From NCBI GenBank assembly GCA_009763385.1, contig CM019824.1, forward strand, positions 159,396,474 to 159,460,473: a stretch of DNA of 64,000 nucleotides, written 5' to 3'. Source of the DNA: Coix lacryma-jobi var. lacryma-jobi (taxonomy: Eukaryota; Streptophyta; Magnoliopsida; Poales; Poaceae). Of this stretch, positions 11,838 through 26,200 are shown piece by piece. Positions within the stretch are counted from its first letter, which is position 1. Each line of letters begins with the position of its first letter. The notes beneath the pieces were generated by a model. That model was not told where the DNA came from. It saw only the letters and a list, made by a program, of their open reading frames with translations, and ran no database searches. The position numbers and the translations under genes were made by a program.

Positions 11838-14800
11838 TGTAACACCTCTGGTGTTTAAGCATGTAATTAACTTGACATATCATCATTAGCATCATTAATC
11901 ATCTTGATCATGATTTCATGTATGCATTTGCTTAATGTATCATTTTATGTGATGTATCCCTATTGCAAAAACCCTTATTAGCCCACTTCTTCCTATAGGG
12001 GCAAAATGGTAATTTCACCTCTGTGCCTAGTTCTATGTAATTTTGTTCAAAGTTAGTGCCCTGATGTTTGATGCTTTGATCAAAGTTCAAAAATCAGATT
12101 TGAATTGAGTTTCCTTTTGCAAAACCCTAAAATCCCAATCCTGGATTTATTCCCTTTTTGATAACTTTTTCAAAATTCAAAATTTTGAGTTGGTTCAAAA
12201 GCAAAGTTGTGAATCTGACCTAGAGGAACAACTTTGGTATTTACAGATTTCCATGTTTCTATATAAAGTTTGCAGTAATTTCAATTCATCATTCAAATTC
12301 CAGTTTTTGTCCCCTTTTCGGTTTTAAAAAGTTATTCAAAAACTATTGAGTTTCAGAAAAAGTGTATATTAGCAAAGTTATAGGTTTTGTCAAATGGAAC
12401 AACTTTCATATTGGAAGATTTTCAAGTTTCAGTTTGAAATCCAAAGTAATTTTGATTTGAATCAAATTTGAAAAGTGTCCCTTTTCTGTTTTTGAATGTA
12501 GTTCAAAAACTATTTGGAATTTGAAAATGTTCATATTGACAAAGTTGTAGACCTCTCTTTTCTGAACAACTTTGGTGTTTTGAGTTTTTGTCGCACAGTT
12601 CAAATTTTGGGAGATTTTTGCAAAATTCAGAAACCAGCCAAAAGTCAAACCCTAGACCCTAGCACTGTTCTTCTTCCCGTAGAGCCAGAGGCCAGGGGGG
12701 GCCCGGCCATGGCGCCGGCGCTGCGGCTGCAGCGCAGGCGGCTGCTCCCCACGCGCCACCAACCTGCCACCGATGTTCCCCTGTTCCCTCCGCGCTCGCA
12801 CGCGAGCGCTGACCATCGCTCTCGGCCCCTACAGTGCCCAGCCGCCGCCGCCGCGTGGCCATCGCCGGCCGAGCATTGCCCCGAGCCCCGGCTGCGCGCC
12901 AGCTTATCCAGCCAGAGCGCAATCGAGTGCGCACGCCCCCGCAAACCTTAACCGCGTGACCTCGAGCTCTCTACCGTCCCATAGCCGCGGCTATATAAGC
13001 CGCCGGAGCTTCGACCTCCGCATCCACCTCCGCCACCGTGGCCAGCACTCTCCAGACACTCCTCCGCTCCACCTCCTAGCTCAGAAAGCTCCGCCTTGAG
13101 CTCGTGAAGCTTTCCACCTTCAATTTCACCTTCCCCGCCGCCGTTTGCCCGGCGTAAGCTCGCCGTCCCCATCCCCGGCCGAAACCCGGCGAGCTCGGGT
13201 TCGTGGAATTCGCCGTCTCCGGCCACAGATACCTTCTCCCGACCCCCGTGTTGTGTTCCTTGACCCCGTGCGACTCTAACCCGGCCCTTGCGGTCGCTGT
13301 TGTTGCTCAGGACCGCCGGACCGCCGGAGCGCCGCCGCGGTCATCTTCTCCTCGAGCTCGTGTCGAGCCTCGCCCTCGTGTCGAGCCTCACCCTCGAGTC
13401 GAGCCTCACCCTCGAGCCCTGCCTCCGACACGTGGTAAGCATCCGAGCCTTCGGCCTCTGCTTCAACTCCGTTTCGCCCGAGCCCCAAGTCACGCCTCGG
13501 CAGAGGCCTGTTTCTCCGCTTCGCCCGAGCCCAAGCCTCGGCAAGCGCATGACCCTCCGCTTCGACCGAGCCCAAGCCTCGGCGACGCATGCTCTCCGTC
13601 TCGCCCGAGTCCGGCCTCGGACCGAGGCTCACTTCTCCGTTTCGCCCGAGCCCCGCGACTCGCCGAGCCCGGCCTAGAACGAGCACAGTGCTCTTCTCTT
13701 TTTCTGAGAGATGTGAATAGTGTTCTGTTTTCTCTTTTTTGTATGATTTTCTGTGTGCATCCAAAAATTCTGAAATTTTTGTGGTAGACTCTTTATGCTC
13801 TGGAGTATTTTATAAAAATATGAAACTTGAGTTTTGTGCAAAAATTTGAAAATGTAAAATTCCCCTTTTAATTGAAAAATGAAGGTTTTGGTATTTTTGG
13901 AGAGTGATTTATAACTCCAAAAATCATGAGACAAATTTTTGTGAGCTTCTTATGCCATGTTTAGTCTCTGGTAAAATTTTGAAGTCTTTTGGAACAAGTT
14001 GATTTTTGAGCTTTTATTTTAATTGTTAAATAGTGCCTTTTGCTAATTAATGTCTGATTTTATTTGAGCACCTTAATGACCTCCAAAAATTATGAAATTT
14101 GTTTTTCCATCTATCTACACCATAATGAACTTATGTGATTAATTTGGTAATTTTTGGAGCAACTTCATAAAATGACCTTTTAAATAAATTAAGAAAATAG
14201 AAAAGATGGATTAGGGTTGGTAATAAGTGTTGATGATGTGATCTTTGGATTGATTGATGTTCATAGACCCCTACCCTTTGGTCTATGATGTTTGTGATGC
14301 TAGGTTTGGTTGGTGCTTAGGATAATTATATTAAGGGCTAGTTAATCAATATTGCTTAAGGAAGAAATGATTACCTTTTATGCTCAACCTAGAATTCAAT
14401 CATGCTTTGTTTAAAAGTAATCTAAAATCAGTGGAATTGTCTTGCACCTTAAGTCCTTATCATCATTCTCATGAGCATTCATCATTGCATCCGTATAGTT
14501 GACGAAGAAGGACCTGAAGTCGAGGTAGCCACCGAAGGATCTGTCCCCGAGGCGACCCCGAGCTCCGGCACCTACACCACCAACCCCGAGTCTGCTCTTT
14601 TTGCCATCCAAGGCAAGCCCCGGTGCATTTAACCCCTTTCCTTGAATTTATAAAATGTTTCCTTAAATGCTTTTGAGTTAAATTATTGCATTAGGTTTAT
14701 AGGAGTTGTGTGCTATCCTAATTGATGCACTATCCACCTTGACCACTGATACACCCGATACCTGCCTTTCAAAAAGTATTTGAAAAATGCTTAGCAATGC

Positions 14801-16095
14801 TATTAAATAGATTTGCAATAAAAAGGCCAATTTCAAAAGTGTGATCACTTAAGAATCTTTATGGGATTTTGGCTTTACTCCCACTATTGGCTAAGTATCT
14901 GATCCGTACTTAGTCAATGGGAAGGAGAGGTTGTCCTTGCGTACGGTGCCGTCATGTTGTAGTCCGGGACTCAACAGTTGACACCGACCGGGACAGGGTT
15001 GAAAAACCGACAGGACCTGTACTCTTGGGTTAGAGGCCCGAGGTGCTTGTCGCTGGCGGAAAAATGTAGGGACCATCCGTATGGGGGCCTGCTGGTCAAG
15101 ACTTGTAACTATTCACATACTACGGAAAGCTCTGGCTCCGAGAAATCCATTATTGGACCGACAACCGCGCACTGGGAGTGGAGAGATGGCGGAAGTAGCA
15201 TGTACCCACGTGGGTTAGAGGCCCGGATTGGAGTGGTGTACTGTACTTCCGGGTGGCGTAGGACCGGGCCCAATCTTGGAGGAATCGTGGTAGACGAGTT
15301 GGCATATGCAAGCTTGGGTGCTACATATGCAGTGTGAATAGGGATCCTCAGCTGAGTATTCTTTATCCGGATTAACGTTGCTCCTCGGTTATGGAGACTT
15401 GGTCCACTGACTGTCAACGGAGAGTGGTTCTCAACTAGGAATATTTTGAAATGTAAAATGAATCATGAATGATGAAGAATTGAGGAAATTCTGAACCTTT
15501 CAAAATAAAATAAGATTTACAAAAAAAATGCTTTTCTGCAAAATACTTGATCTTGCTTAAGCCTTACCTTGACTACCCTAAGCCTTTCATTCCTGAGTCT
15601 TCTCCCTTTTTCTTTAGTCGGGTAAGTCTTGTTGAGTACCTTTGTACTCAGGGTTTTATTACCCATGTTGCAGGTATGGCAGATTCCTCAGTATGCCTTG
15701 GACCCTGCTGTGTGACCGTTGTTCAGGAGGAGGCCGATGAGGCCGATGAGTGATTATTCACCCTCGGGCTGGGGAATGTATCTTTACCTTAAGTTGTTGT
15801 CATATGCTACTTGCCGACTCTATCTATTTGAACTATGGTCTGTAATAACTTCACTTTAATTTTATGTGGAACCCTGGTTTGTAAAACTATTGTTATCTAA
15901 GTCTTCCGCTATTTACTCCGATGTTACTTGTCAAAATGTTAAAGAGATTGTAACTGAATTGTGAGATGATCCTGCGGACAACGGGCACTGATGTAGCCCA
16001 GTAGCGGAACCGGTCCTAACCTCTTGGCTGTACGGATCGACTGTCAGTGGTTGACGGTGATCAGTGGGCCATGGGATTAGAGCCGTTACGTTACA
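11838..16095 (+). repeat. Gypsy-1 3' LTR
   Basis: 4258 bp, near-identical partner of 3128-7381, with the same ends TGTAACACC and GTTACA. Confidence 0.92.
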
Positions 16096-16100
16096 GCTGA
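16096..16100. repeat. Target-site duplication GCTGA, right copy (Gypsy-1)
   Basis: Partner of 3123-3127. The host Copia gag resumes in frame here. Confidence 0.9.
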
Positions 16101-17457
16101 GCAGCGTGCGTTCTTCGCCACGCTCAGCGACGTCGACGACTCGGATGACGACTCCGCTTCCTCAAGCGACGACGAGTCCGAGAAGAAGAAGAGGATCGAG
16201 GACAAGCTGAACGGTCTCTGCTTCTTCGCCGATGACGAGGGCTTCTGCACCATGGCCCTCGGCAAGGAGGTCGACGGTGAGCTAGAGGAGACCCCTCGGA
16301 ACGACGACGACAACGACGACACCTCCCAGGTATCTCTGACCCCTGACAAGCTTTCTACTGAGGTCGAGAAGCTTACTGCCGCGCTCCTTAGTGAGGATAA
16401 GTTGCTTAGGCGTGCCGCTAGAGAGCGCAAGGAGTTTAGGCAGAAGTGGGAGGATACAGTGAAGGAACTTGAATCTATCAAGTCCACCGTTGTTGTCACC
16501 GAGGAGGAGTGTGAGATGTGCACCAAACACATGACTGACCTTCTCACTATGAGAGGTAAGTATGATGCGTTGGTAGGAGAGGTGGATGAGCTCCGGGCTA
16601 GACCCAAGATGTTGGGTGCATGCAAGACTTGTCCTGTCTTGCAATCTGAGTTGGCAGAGAAGAATGCCAAGATTGTGTCTCTTGAAGGGGCCAACTCAGG
16701 TAGCACATGTGTGGCTAGGTGTGTTCTTTGTGAGGGTTTGGAGATGGAGATCGCTAATGTGAAGCATGACAAGATGCAAACTGAGGAGGAAAACACATAC
16801 CTTCAGACCATCTTGTCATGGGTGTCTAGCGGTGAGCCACAGCTCGGGATGATGATCTCCTAATTCAAGCGAGCTGCTGGAGGTCCTGGTGTAGGTTTTG
16901 CTCCGGGTGTTGATGTTTCATCTTTTGGAAAGATTGGAGAGTCGAGTGGTCTTAACCCATGTGAGAAGCCCAACTCCACCACTACTCCTGAGCTTACCAA
17001 GATTCCACCCAAAGAGCCACTCAAGCCTAACACCAAGGATGGGGTCTTTGTTGAGCCTCCGAGAGCTCCATCCAAGAAACAATCATGGGCTCCAAAACCA
17101 AACCACCTTAAGAACAAGCTTGACACCATGCCACCCATCCAGGAGGAGCTTATGCCACAGAAGGGCAAAGTGATCCACACCCACTACCGTGAGTACCAAC
17201 AACCCCCTTTGAGAGCGGTGAGGTACCATTGTGAGCACTGTGGGCGAGATGGAAACTTGAGTGAGTTTTGCTTTCGGCGCAAGAGAGAGGCGCGCCGTGC
17301 AAGGGAGATGAACAACCCGGACATGTACCATCCTTTCCAAGATGTACATGTGTCGAATGTTCAGAGGAGAGCTCCAAGGAGAGCTGCTAGGCCCAGAGGT
17401 CCAGAACCTCAAGTTCCTAGGCCTAGGCAGCGAAGAGGTCATGCCCGGCGGGTTTGA
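16096..17457 (+). pseudogene. Copia gag, C-terminal part (coiled coil and zinc knuckle)
   Basis: The frame is open from the Gypsy-1 TSD to a stop at 16861-16863 and then continues in the same frame to 17457. It encodes an acidic Ser/Asp-rich stretch, a long heptad-like region (about 16340-16850) with CX2C pairs, a Pro/Lys-rich linker and a retroviral-type zinc knuckle near 17230 (CEHCGRDGNLSEFC). The knuckle has Asn where His is usual. This fits SIRE-type long Gag. The stop and the knuckle change make it inactive. Confidence 0.75.
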
Positions 17458-18907
17458 GCGAAATCGGGTTTGGGTTTTAGTTCCACCTCCTCCAGACTGT
17501 AAGCCTATTGGGACAAAATGGGTTTTCAAAAACAAGCAAAGAGAGGATGGCCACGTTATTAGAAACAAGGCCAGGCTTGTAGCGAAGGGCTATAGTCAGA
17601 AGGAGGGGATAGACTATGAGGAGACTTTTGCTCCTGTAGCTCATTTGGAGGCTATTAGGATACTCTTCGCTTTTGCTACATCCAAAGGTTTCAAACTTTT
17701 TCAAATGGATGTCAAGAGTGCCTTCTTAAACGGCTACATAGAAGAAGAGGTTTATGTTGAACAACCCCCCGGTTTTGAAAATCCCAAGTTTCCAAACCAT
17801 GTTTTCAAACTCCACAAAGCTTTATATGGTTTGAAACAAGCCCCTAGAGCCTGGTATGATAGGTTGAAAACCTTTTTGCTTGCTAAGGGTTTTAAAATGG
17901 GATGTGTGGATAAAACGCTCTTTCTCCTCAAGCAAGGCAAAGACACTCTCTTGGTCCAGATTTACGTGGATGATATCATTTTCGGTGGTTCTTCTCATGC
18001 TTTGGTTGCCAAGTTTGCAGATACTATGAGCAGGGAGTTCGAGATGAGTATGATGGGCGAGCTGACTTTCTTTCTCGGATTGCAAATTAAGCAATCCCGA
18101 GAAGGGACGTTTGTGCACCAGGGCAAGTATACCAAGGACTTGCTGAAGAGGTTCGATATGGGTGAGGCCAAGCCTCTTCCAACACCCATGTCGACCATAA
18201 CGGCCCTGGATGAGGACAAGGATGGAGAAGCTGTGAACCAGAAGGAGTACCGAAGCATGATCGGGTCGCTGCTCTACCTGACGGCGACACGCACGGACAT
18301 CCAGTTCGCGGTGTGCCTGTGCGCGCGCTTTCAGGCGTCGCCGCGCACTTCTCACCGTCAGGCGATCAAGCGCATTTTCAGGTACCTTCGTTTCACACCT
18401 GAGTTTGGGACTTGATATTCAGCTTCCTCCACCCTCTCCCTTTGCGGTTATTCCGATGCCGATTTTGCTGGTTGTCGCATTGAGCGCAAGTCCACTTCTG
18501 GGACTTGCCAATTTATTGGTTCTTCTCTTGTATCGTGGTCTTCTCGTAAGCAGTCTAGTGTCGCCCAGTCTACCACGGAGGCTGAGTATGTTGCTGCGGC
18601 TAGCTGCTGTTCCCAGTTGCTTTGGATGATGGCCACTTTGCGTGATTTTGGTCTGAGCTTTTCTCGTGTTCCTTTGCTTTGTGACAACACGAGTGCGATT
18701 AGCGTTGCTAAGAACCCCGTGCTTCACTCGAAGACCAAACACATTGATGTGCGCTTTCAATTTTTGCGAGACCACTATGAGAAGGGTGATATCGACCTTC
18801 GCCATGTCGATACTCATCATCAGTTGGCTGATATTTTCACCAAGCCTTTGGACGAATCAACCTTTAATCGGTTGAGGGGTGAGCTTGGTGTGTGTTTCCC
18901 CTTTTAG
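17450..18907 (+). pseudogene. Copia reverse transcriptase and RNase H, frameshifted
   Basis: RT starts abruptly at VWVLVPPPPDCKPIGTKWVF near 17468, fused to the end of gag. Conserved blocks follow: DYEETFAPVAHLEAIR, FQMDVKSAFLNG, YGLKQAPRAWYDRL and the catalytic YVDDI near 17965. The frame stops at 18415. RNase H resumes in another frame, ending at 18907, with TTEAEYVAA near 18577 and DNTSAI near 18683. The usual protease and integrase between gag and RT are missing, so this copy was defective before or apart from the nested insertions. Confidence 0.88.
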
Positions 18908-19115
18908 ATGGGGGAAACATTTTGGATCTTGTATAATACACTGACTATTTTCTCGTTTGCTTTGCTTTTCTTTTGCATTTCAGCATACATTTTTACATTC
19001 TGAGCTTCATGTATAGAATCTTTAGAATGTAATTATGCTCTATTTAGTATGCTCCGATGCTATATGTTGATGCTTGTAGCTTATGCTCTTTCTGATCACC
19101 AATACATGTTGTGAG
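18908..19115 (+). other. Post-pol spacer of the Copia, left of Gypsy-2
   Basis: AT-rich sequence without an ORF. It belongs to the Copia element and continues at 32987. Nothing else seen. Confidence 0.6.
19111..19115. repeat. Target-site duplication GTGAG, left copy (Gypsy-2)
   Basis: GTGAG precedes TGTGACAGAACC and recurs at 32987-32991 directly after the other LTR. Confidence 0.9.
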
Positions 19116-22100
19116 TGTGACAGAACCTCCTGAATTATTAAGGCCCACGTGTACCTGTCCTTGTCCTACAGACCTCGGACAGACATACACTGTGCCCAAT
19201 AACCCAAAAGACCCACCACGTGTCATCGGGTAACCCGACTCATCCACGTTTCCTTACACTCCCAGGATCATTGCAAGAGTCATGCAGTATTACAACATTT
19301 CACAAATAATATACATCAGAGATAAGAGTGCGGAAGTATTACACCATAAGTTTTACAAACCAGTTGTTCAAACTCACATCGTCATTACAAACCATAGTTT
19401 CAAACTTTAACCTAGGTAGTGGAAGTAGCATTAATAAAACTGTATAGCACACAAACAACCCCGCCTAAGGGTTGCATTACTCCTCCTCGGACACGTCCTC
19501 CTCTATGACGGTCACGCAACAAGCCTCAAAGCAAGGCTGCTCGTGAACGTCACCTGCAACAGGGGATTAACAAACCCTGAGTACAAGGGTACTCAACAAG
19601 GCTTACCCGACAAGAGAAGAGAAGAACCAGGTATGCTGGTTTGGGTAGGCTCAAGAGTACTTTTCATTTGCATGAAAGCTTACTAAAGTAATCCTAGATC
19701 CCAAATTTTACTTAATCATATAAGTACTTGGTAAGAATTGAAAGTGAACACTAATGAAAGATCATTGTCATTCTTTCTTACATCAATTCCATTTTATTCT
19801 ACGGTGCGGGTCGAAAGATTGAGTCTCCTTAACCGAGGAGCACGACGATTCGAACCGATTCAACCAGATCTGGGAGTTTTCCACGATCATACGATATTTG
19901 TAGACCCTAGATCACACATATACCAACCCCAACCTCGGATCCTCCAAACAAGATCGGGTCCGCGCCACCTGAGAGTACTCGTACACCTCCAATCCAGGAC
20001 TTTAACCCACGAGGGTAGCTAGTACTCCCGCCATCTCTCCACTCCCAGTGCGCGATTAGCCATTCTCATTTAAGAACCACCAAGGCAGAGCTTACCGTAG
20101 CATATGATCGGTACTTCACAGTTTCTCAATCTAGCAGGCCAACAACGGTTAACCCTATTCCGACACATCCGGGTCACCCTACACCAACCCAAGGTTCGAT
20201 GCATGTGCCCATCTGGTCTTAACCATCATTCTTTCTCATTATCATTCCAAAACGATAAGTATTGAAACCATTTATCAAAAGCTTCATAAAGCAAGACTAA
20301 GCATTTCTATCATTTGCATAAAGCAGGTATCAAGGAATGATATATCGATAACAAGGTAGACCATGCATCAACAGGTTTAAAACATTTATTTGATAAACAT
20401 CTAATGCATCAGGTTATCGAGAGTAAGTGTAATTGTAAATCCAAGAAAATGGTTAAATGAACCGGGGCTTGCCTTCGTTGACCGAAAAAGTTGGGAACTC
20501 CTGATAGTCCGGATCAACAGGACACTCCGAACTCCCTGGACCAACCTCGTCCGGACAATCGACCCCTTCGGAAACTACACGATAAAGGAGTGGATGTTTG
20601 ATGAGATGCTAATGCCATGATCATGGTAAAGATGGAAATTTTCTAAGCTAGAAACATTTATCTTGTAACAACTTTCCATTACGGTACAGTTGCAAACCAA
20701 CAAAGCCAATTTGTATAAACATACATGGTTATATGAGTGAAGCTTATCTGCATCAAGCAGCAGATCAAGATAATTCACGTATCTTAACCTTCAATTCTAC
20801 CATAAAAAGACTTTGGTTTTCATGTTAAACAACATTGCTTATTCATAAAGAAAGCAATTTAATTAGCATGAAATCAAGTTGGGAAGTAAACTATGCTTAA
20901 ATTAGTTCAAACTTTTTACACAGATTGGTTATGTTCCCAACAGTGTATAAAATAAATTTCAGCATTTTTGGATTTAAACTCGATTTTATAAAAATCATTG
21001 AATACATATTCAAGAATTAAAAGGCATAATATTTACTACAAAACAGTATACAGAAACATGTATATATTATATTTTTCATAAAAACTACACATTTTATAGA
21101 GCATGTACAAATTTTTCCATGATTTTTGGATCAACAGATTAATTCATACAAAAATAACAAAACCAGCATTAGTATGCACATATCAGAAAATAGATTAAAG
21201 CGTTTAAATAAATAAAAACCTCGTTAGGCCGAAACCGGCCCACTAGGCCCAACCCACGCGCAAGCCGGCCCAACTCGGGCCTGCCCGCGCTTGCACAGCC
21301 AACTTTGCAGAAAAGCCCTCTAGCTTTAACCAAACTACAACTAAGTCCTCGTCACTGTTAGGCACTATTCAACTGAGTCTGGGACTTTGCACTTAGGCCC
21401 TCGGGTTTAATCGAATTCTCGTCGACACATCCCCGACTCCATGGCCGACGGCGGCGAGCTTCGGCTCGCGCATGCCGGAGCAACGCGACCCCCTCCGGCC
21501 AAACTAACCGGCTCAGCGCCTACCCCTAGACCTCACGACTCCGAGGAACCCTCAAACTTCCTCCCTCGACCTCTCTCCCAACCCTGACGACGATAGCGGC
21601 GGACGCGACGGCACGGCGGCGGCACACCAGCCAACTGGGAGCCCTACTGCACCTGTGGACGTACGCATCAGCACCATGGGCTCACCGCGACTCTAGCAGG
21701 CCAGACCTCCGAGGCTGACGCGGTTCCGAACAGCGAGGACGACGACGATGGCGAAAACCAGCGGTGCGGCTCGACGGCGACGACCCGTTCCGGCTGCGTC
21801 AGAGGGAGGCAAGACCAAGGACATGGTGTTAGAGCATCAGGAAGAGATGAGGAAGCGATAACAAGACTCAGGTGAGGACGAAAGGACTCCGAGCTCACTG
21901 ACCACGGTGGCAGCGTCGATGGCGGTGTCGGGTACCGGAGACGAGGAAGACGGCCACGCCGGGCGATTGCGGGGGCGAGCGAGGCTGTGACCTAGCTCCA
22001 CAGCTCCGCAACAACGAGGCGAACACAGTGACGCGGTTAAACGGGACGGACGAGCGCTCATGCGGCCGGCGTAGATAAGCAGAGGAACGGCGGCGGCGGC

Positions 22101-23142
22101 GAGCAAGCAGAGGAGAAGGAAGAAACACGACTCTTCTGGAGGATAAAAGAGAAGACGAAGAGGGCAGCGGCGTGTTGCACGCGCGCGCGAAGCTAGCAGG
22201 CAGCTCGCTGGCACGGCGCATGCGCCCCAGCGCGAGCGCGGCGCGGGCGAAGCAACTCGCTGGCGCGCTCCAGACAGTTCCCCTCGCCGGCACTGTTCCT
22301 TGCTCCTCTCCCCCTTTCTGAAATTTGAAATTACTTTTGAAATTTGAACTATACTTTAAGTTTTGCCAAATTATGAAATGTAGAGTTTGAAAAAATTGTA
22401 CAACTTTGCTTTAACACCCTTTGGCTGATTTCAACTGGAAGTGGGTCAATTTGATCAAAACAGTTCAAAACAACTTCAAATTGAAAATTTGAAAAGGGGA
22501 CAGATTTAGGGTTTTGCAGTAGAAGTAAAATTACTTTTGATTTTGCATTGACACTTGAAAAATAGCAATGTATGAAAGGTTCATTTTGAATTTCTCTACA
22601 ACTTTGATGTAGACCTCCAACTCAGATTCCAAATAATTTTTGAAATGAAAGTTTAAAGTAAAAAGGTGACCATTTTCAGGGTTTGAGTAAATTCAAAATT
22701 ACTTTAAATTTTGTATAGAAACTTTGAAAACTTTGAATACCAAAGTTGTACCTCTTCTCAAGATCTACCAAAAAGTTTTTAGGGTCAACCCCTAACTATG
22801 CATAGATTTTGAGTTAACTAAAAAGGGCTAATTAACTTATATAGAATTTAATGAATTTCCCATTTTTAAGCTACATAACTTTTATATTCCTTTGAATTGT
22901 TGAACTTGGATTCATGCCTTTATATGACTTTAGTCAAATGGGAATGAACACAAGTTACTTCATAATGACATTCTAAATTAGGTTCATGAGCTGCATCACA
23001 AGCATATAAACAGAGATGCTCACATATTAGGAATTAAACTTATTTTAGTGAATGCATCTCAAAGTGAGCTAGCATATGATGCTATGAAATGCTTATGATG
23101 ACATGACAATATTTTATTCATGTAAACACCTGAGGTGTTACA
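19116..23142 (-). repeat. Gypsy-2 3' LTR (left in the window)
   Basis: 4027 bp, nearly identical to 28960-32986. Differences are scattered substitutions, several of C/T or G/A type, with a few compensating indels. Confidence 0.92.
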
Positions 23143-23160
23143 TCCTTTCCCCCTAAAAGA
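23143..23160 (-). other. Polypurine tract of Gypsy-2
   Basis: On the minus strand TTTTAGGGGGAAAGGA abuts the LTR start TGTAACACC. Confidence 0.75.
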
Positions 23161-23277
23161 AATCTCGACCCGAGATTTCACCACAAACCAAACCAACTAC
23201 TAAAGTTGTGGGGTACGGGGATAAAGATTACAGACTTTTTACAAAAACTAGGAACACGTTTAATTCGTCAACCTCTT

Positions 23278-26200
23278 TCATTGTCCTGACTGTATGGTTG
23301 CATAGAATTCAGGAAACTGCTCTATCAGAAATTCCTCGGTTTCCCAAGTTGCTTCTTCCTCAGAATGCTGACTCCATTGAACTTTATAGAACCTGTTAGT
23401 GTGTCGCCGAGTCACTCTATCTCGCTGATCGAGAATTTTAAGGGGATACTCTGAGTAAGTCATATCAGGCTCAAGTTGTACCCCTTCAACATCAATCACT
23501 TGGTCAGGAACTCGCAGACACTTCTTCAGCTGAGAGATGTGAAACACATTATGAACCTCTGACAGATGAGCTGGTAGTTGAATGCGATATGCCACTTTGC
23601 CACACTTGGCCAGGACTTGAAATGGTCCGATGTAACGGGGAGCAAGCTTTCCTTTGACCCCGAAGCGATGAACACCCTTGGTGGGTGACACCTTCAGATA
23701 CACAAAATCTCCTTTGGCAAACGTCAAAGGTCTACACCTTTTGTCTGCATAGCTTTTCTGTCGAGATTGTGCTATTTTCATATTCCTTTGTATGAGTTTG
23801 CCTTTCTGTTCGGTTTCTTGAACTAGATCGACACCAAAGAACCATCTTTCACCGGGTTCGGACCAATGTAACGGAGTCCGACACCTTCTGCCATATAAAG
23901 CTTCAAATGGTGCCATATGGATACTCTCTTGATAGCTATTGTTGTATGAGAACTCCGCTAATGGTAAGCACTCATCCCACTTAAATGGAAAGTTAAGAGC
24001 ACACGCCCTGAGCATATCTTCTAATATCTGATTTACTCTTTCAGTCTGACCCCCTGTCTATGGATGGTAAGCTGTGCTGTGTAAGAGTTTAGTGCCCAGA
24101 GACTCATGTAGACTTTCCCAGAATTTTAAAACAAACTGAGTACCCCTATCTGAGACGATAGTCTTCGGAACCCCATGCAAACTCATAATCCTCTGAAAGT
24201 ATATCTTGGCATATGTGGATGCCGGGTAGATGGTCTTGACTGGTATAAAGTGTGAAACCTTGGTTAGACGATCTACTATAACCCAAATAGAGTCATAGCC
24301 CTTGGATGTTCTTGGCAAACCCACAATAAAGTCCATACTGATGTCCTCCCATTTCCAAGCAGGAATTGGCAATGGCTGCAGTTCACCAGCTGACTTAAGA
24401 CGAATGGCTTTGACTTTCTGACAAGTATCACATCCGGCTACATATTTTGCAATTTCGATCTTCATCTTAGTCCACCAGAATCTTTGCTTAAGATCCTGGT
24501 ACATTTTTGTACTCCCCGGATGAATCGCAAACGGGGTAAGATGAGCTTCATCAAGAATTTGCTTTCTCAACTCAGGATTCTTCGGAACGACCAGTCTGTC
24601 TTTGAACCAGACCACTCCTGCTTCATCGACTCAGAAGCAAGAAGCTTTGTCTGCCTTGGCTTTCTCTTTGAGGTGAACAATACCCTTGTTTTCTTTCTGA
24701 GCAGCTATAATCTGGTCTTTGATAGATGACTGAACTGATATATTAGACAAATTGCCCTGTGTGATCATCTGAATACCCAGTTTTTCTAACTCGGAACAAA
24801 GAGCAAGATCTACTGGTCTGACTGTGGTACAGTTGCAACGAACCTTTCGACTAAGAGCATCGGCTACAACATTTGCCTTTCCGGGATGGTAGTGCACTTC
24901 AAGATCATAATCTTTGATTAGTTCTAACCATCTCCATTGTCGCATGTTCAGCTCTGACTAGGTGAAAATATATTTCAGACTCTTGTGGTCGGTGTATATG
25001 TGACATGTATTGCCCAAGAGGTAATGACGCCAAATCTTCAAGGCATGGACAACTGCTGCTAACTCTAAGTCATGAGTTGGATAGTGTTCTTCATGACGCT
25101 TCAACTGCCTAGATGCATAAGCTATTACTCTGCCTTCTTGCATCAAAACACAACCAATCCCGATACCAGAAGCATCACAGTACACATCAAACAGTTTCTC
25201 AATATCGGGTTGGGCTAAGACTGGAGCTGTAGTCAAAAATTCCTTTAGCTTCTGAAAAGCTTCTTCACATTTATCTGACCAGACAAATTTGACTTCATTC
25301 TTTAACAACTGAGTTAAAGGTTTGGCAATTTTAGAGAAGTCTGGAATAAACCTGCGGTAATAACCTGCCATACCCAGAAAACTGCGAACTTGATGAACAG
25401 TTCTGGGGGACTCCCATTCAAGGATTTCTTGTACCTTGCCTGGATCCACAGCTACACCTTCAGCTGATAACACATGACCCAAAAATGGAACTCTGTCTAA
25501 CCAGAACTCACATTTACTAAACTTTGCATATAGCTGATGGTCTCTCAGACGGCCCAACACTACTCTGAGGTGTTCAGCATGTTCTTGTGGATTCTTAGAA
25601 TATATCAGAATATCATCAATGAATACCACTACAAACTTGTCAAGCTCAGGCATGAATACGGAGTTCATCAGATACATGAAGTGAGCTGGAGCATTAGTCA
25701 ATCCAAAGTACATGACTAAATACTCATACAGGCCATATCTGGTGGTGAAAGCAGTTTTAGCAATATCTTCAGGCCTTATTTTTATCTGGTGATACCCAGA
25801 TCTCAGATCTATCTTGGAAAATACCTTGGCGCCCGTGAGTTGATCAAACAGAAGATCAATCCGCGGCAACGGGTACTTATTCTTCACCGTTACTTCATTG
25901 AGTGGACAATAGTCCACACATAGCCTCAATGTTTGGTCTTTCTTTTTGACAAACAAAGCAGGACATCCCCATGGTGATGAACTAGGTCTGACATAACCTT
26001 TATCAAGTAGTTCTTGCAACTGAATTTTCAATTCTGCCAGTTCTTTAGGTGGCATTCTATAGGCTCGTCGAGATATTGGTGTTGTTCCTGGCTTTAGCTC
26101 TATGCTGAACTCAACATCACGGTCTGGTGGTAACCCCGGCAAGTCTTCAGGAAACACATCCGGAAACTCACAGACTACTGGAATATCCTGAACCTCTTTA

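Larger units (their letters stand above)
3128..16095 (+). mobile_element. Gypsy-1: Ty3/Gypsy chromovirus (Tekay/Del-like), complete ends, gag deleted
   Basis: Two LTRs (3128-7381 and 11838-16095) begin TGTAACACC and end GTTACA. They are flanked by the 5 bp duplication GCTGA (3123-3127 and 16096-16100). The interior holds a PBS, the H3-tail-like ORF, protease remnant, RT, RNase H, integrase and a C-terminal chromodomain, then a polypurine tract. Pol order and chromodomain place it in the chromoviruses. The close LTR match indicates a recent insertion. No gag is found between the first ORF and protease. Confidence 0.92.

Noticed and set aside
21668..22293. Overlapping minus-strand open frames in the Gypsy-2 LTR (also at 31681-32137)
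   Set aside because: They lie in the GC-rich promoter block of the LTR, are open in several frames and have no recognised domain. Their recurrence is due to the LTR copy.
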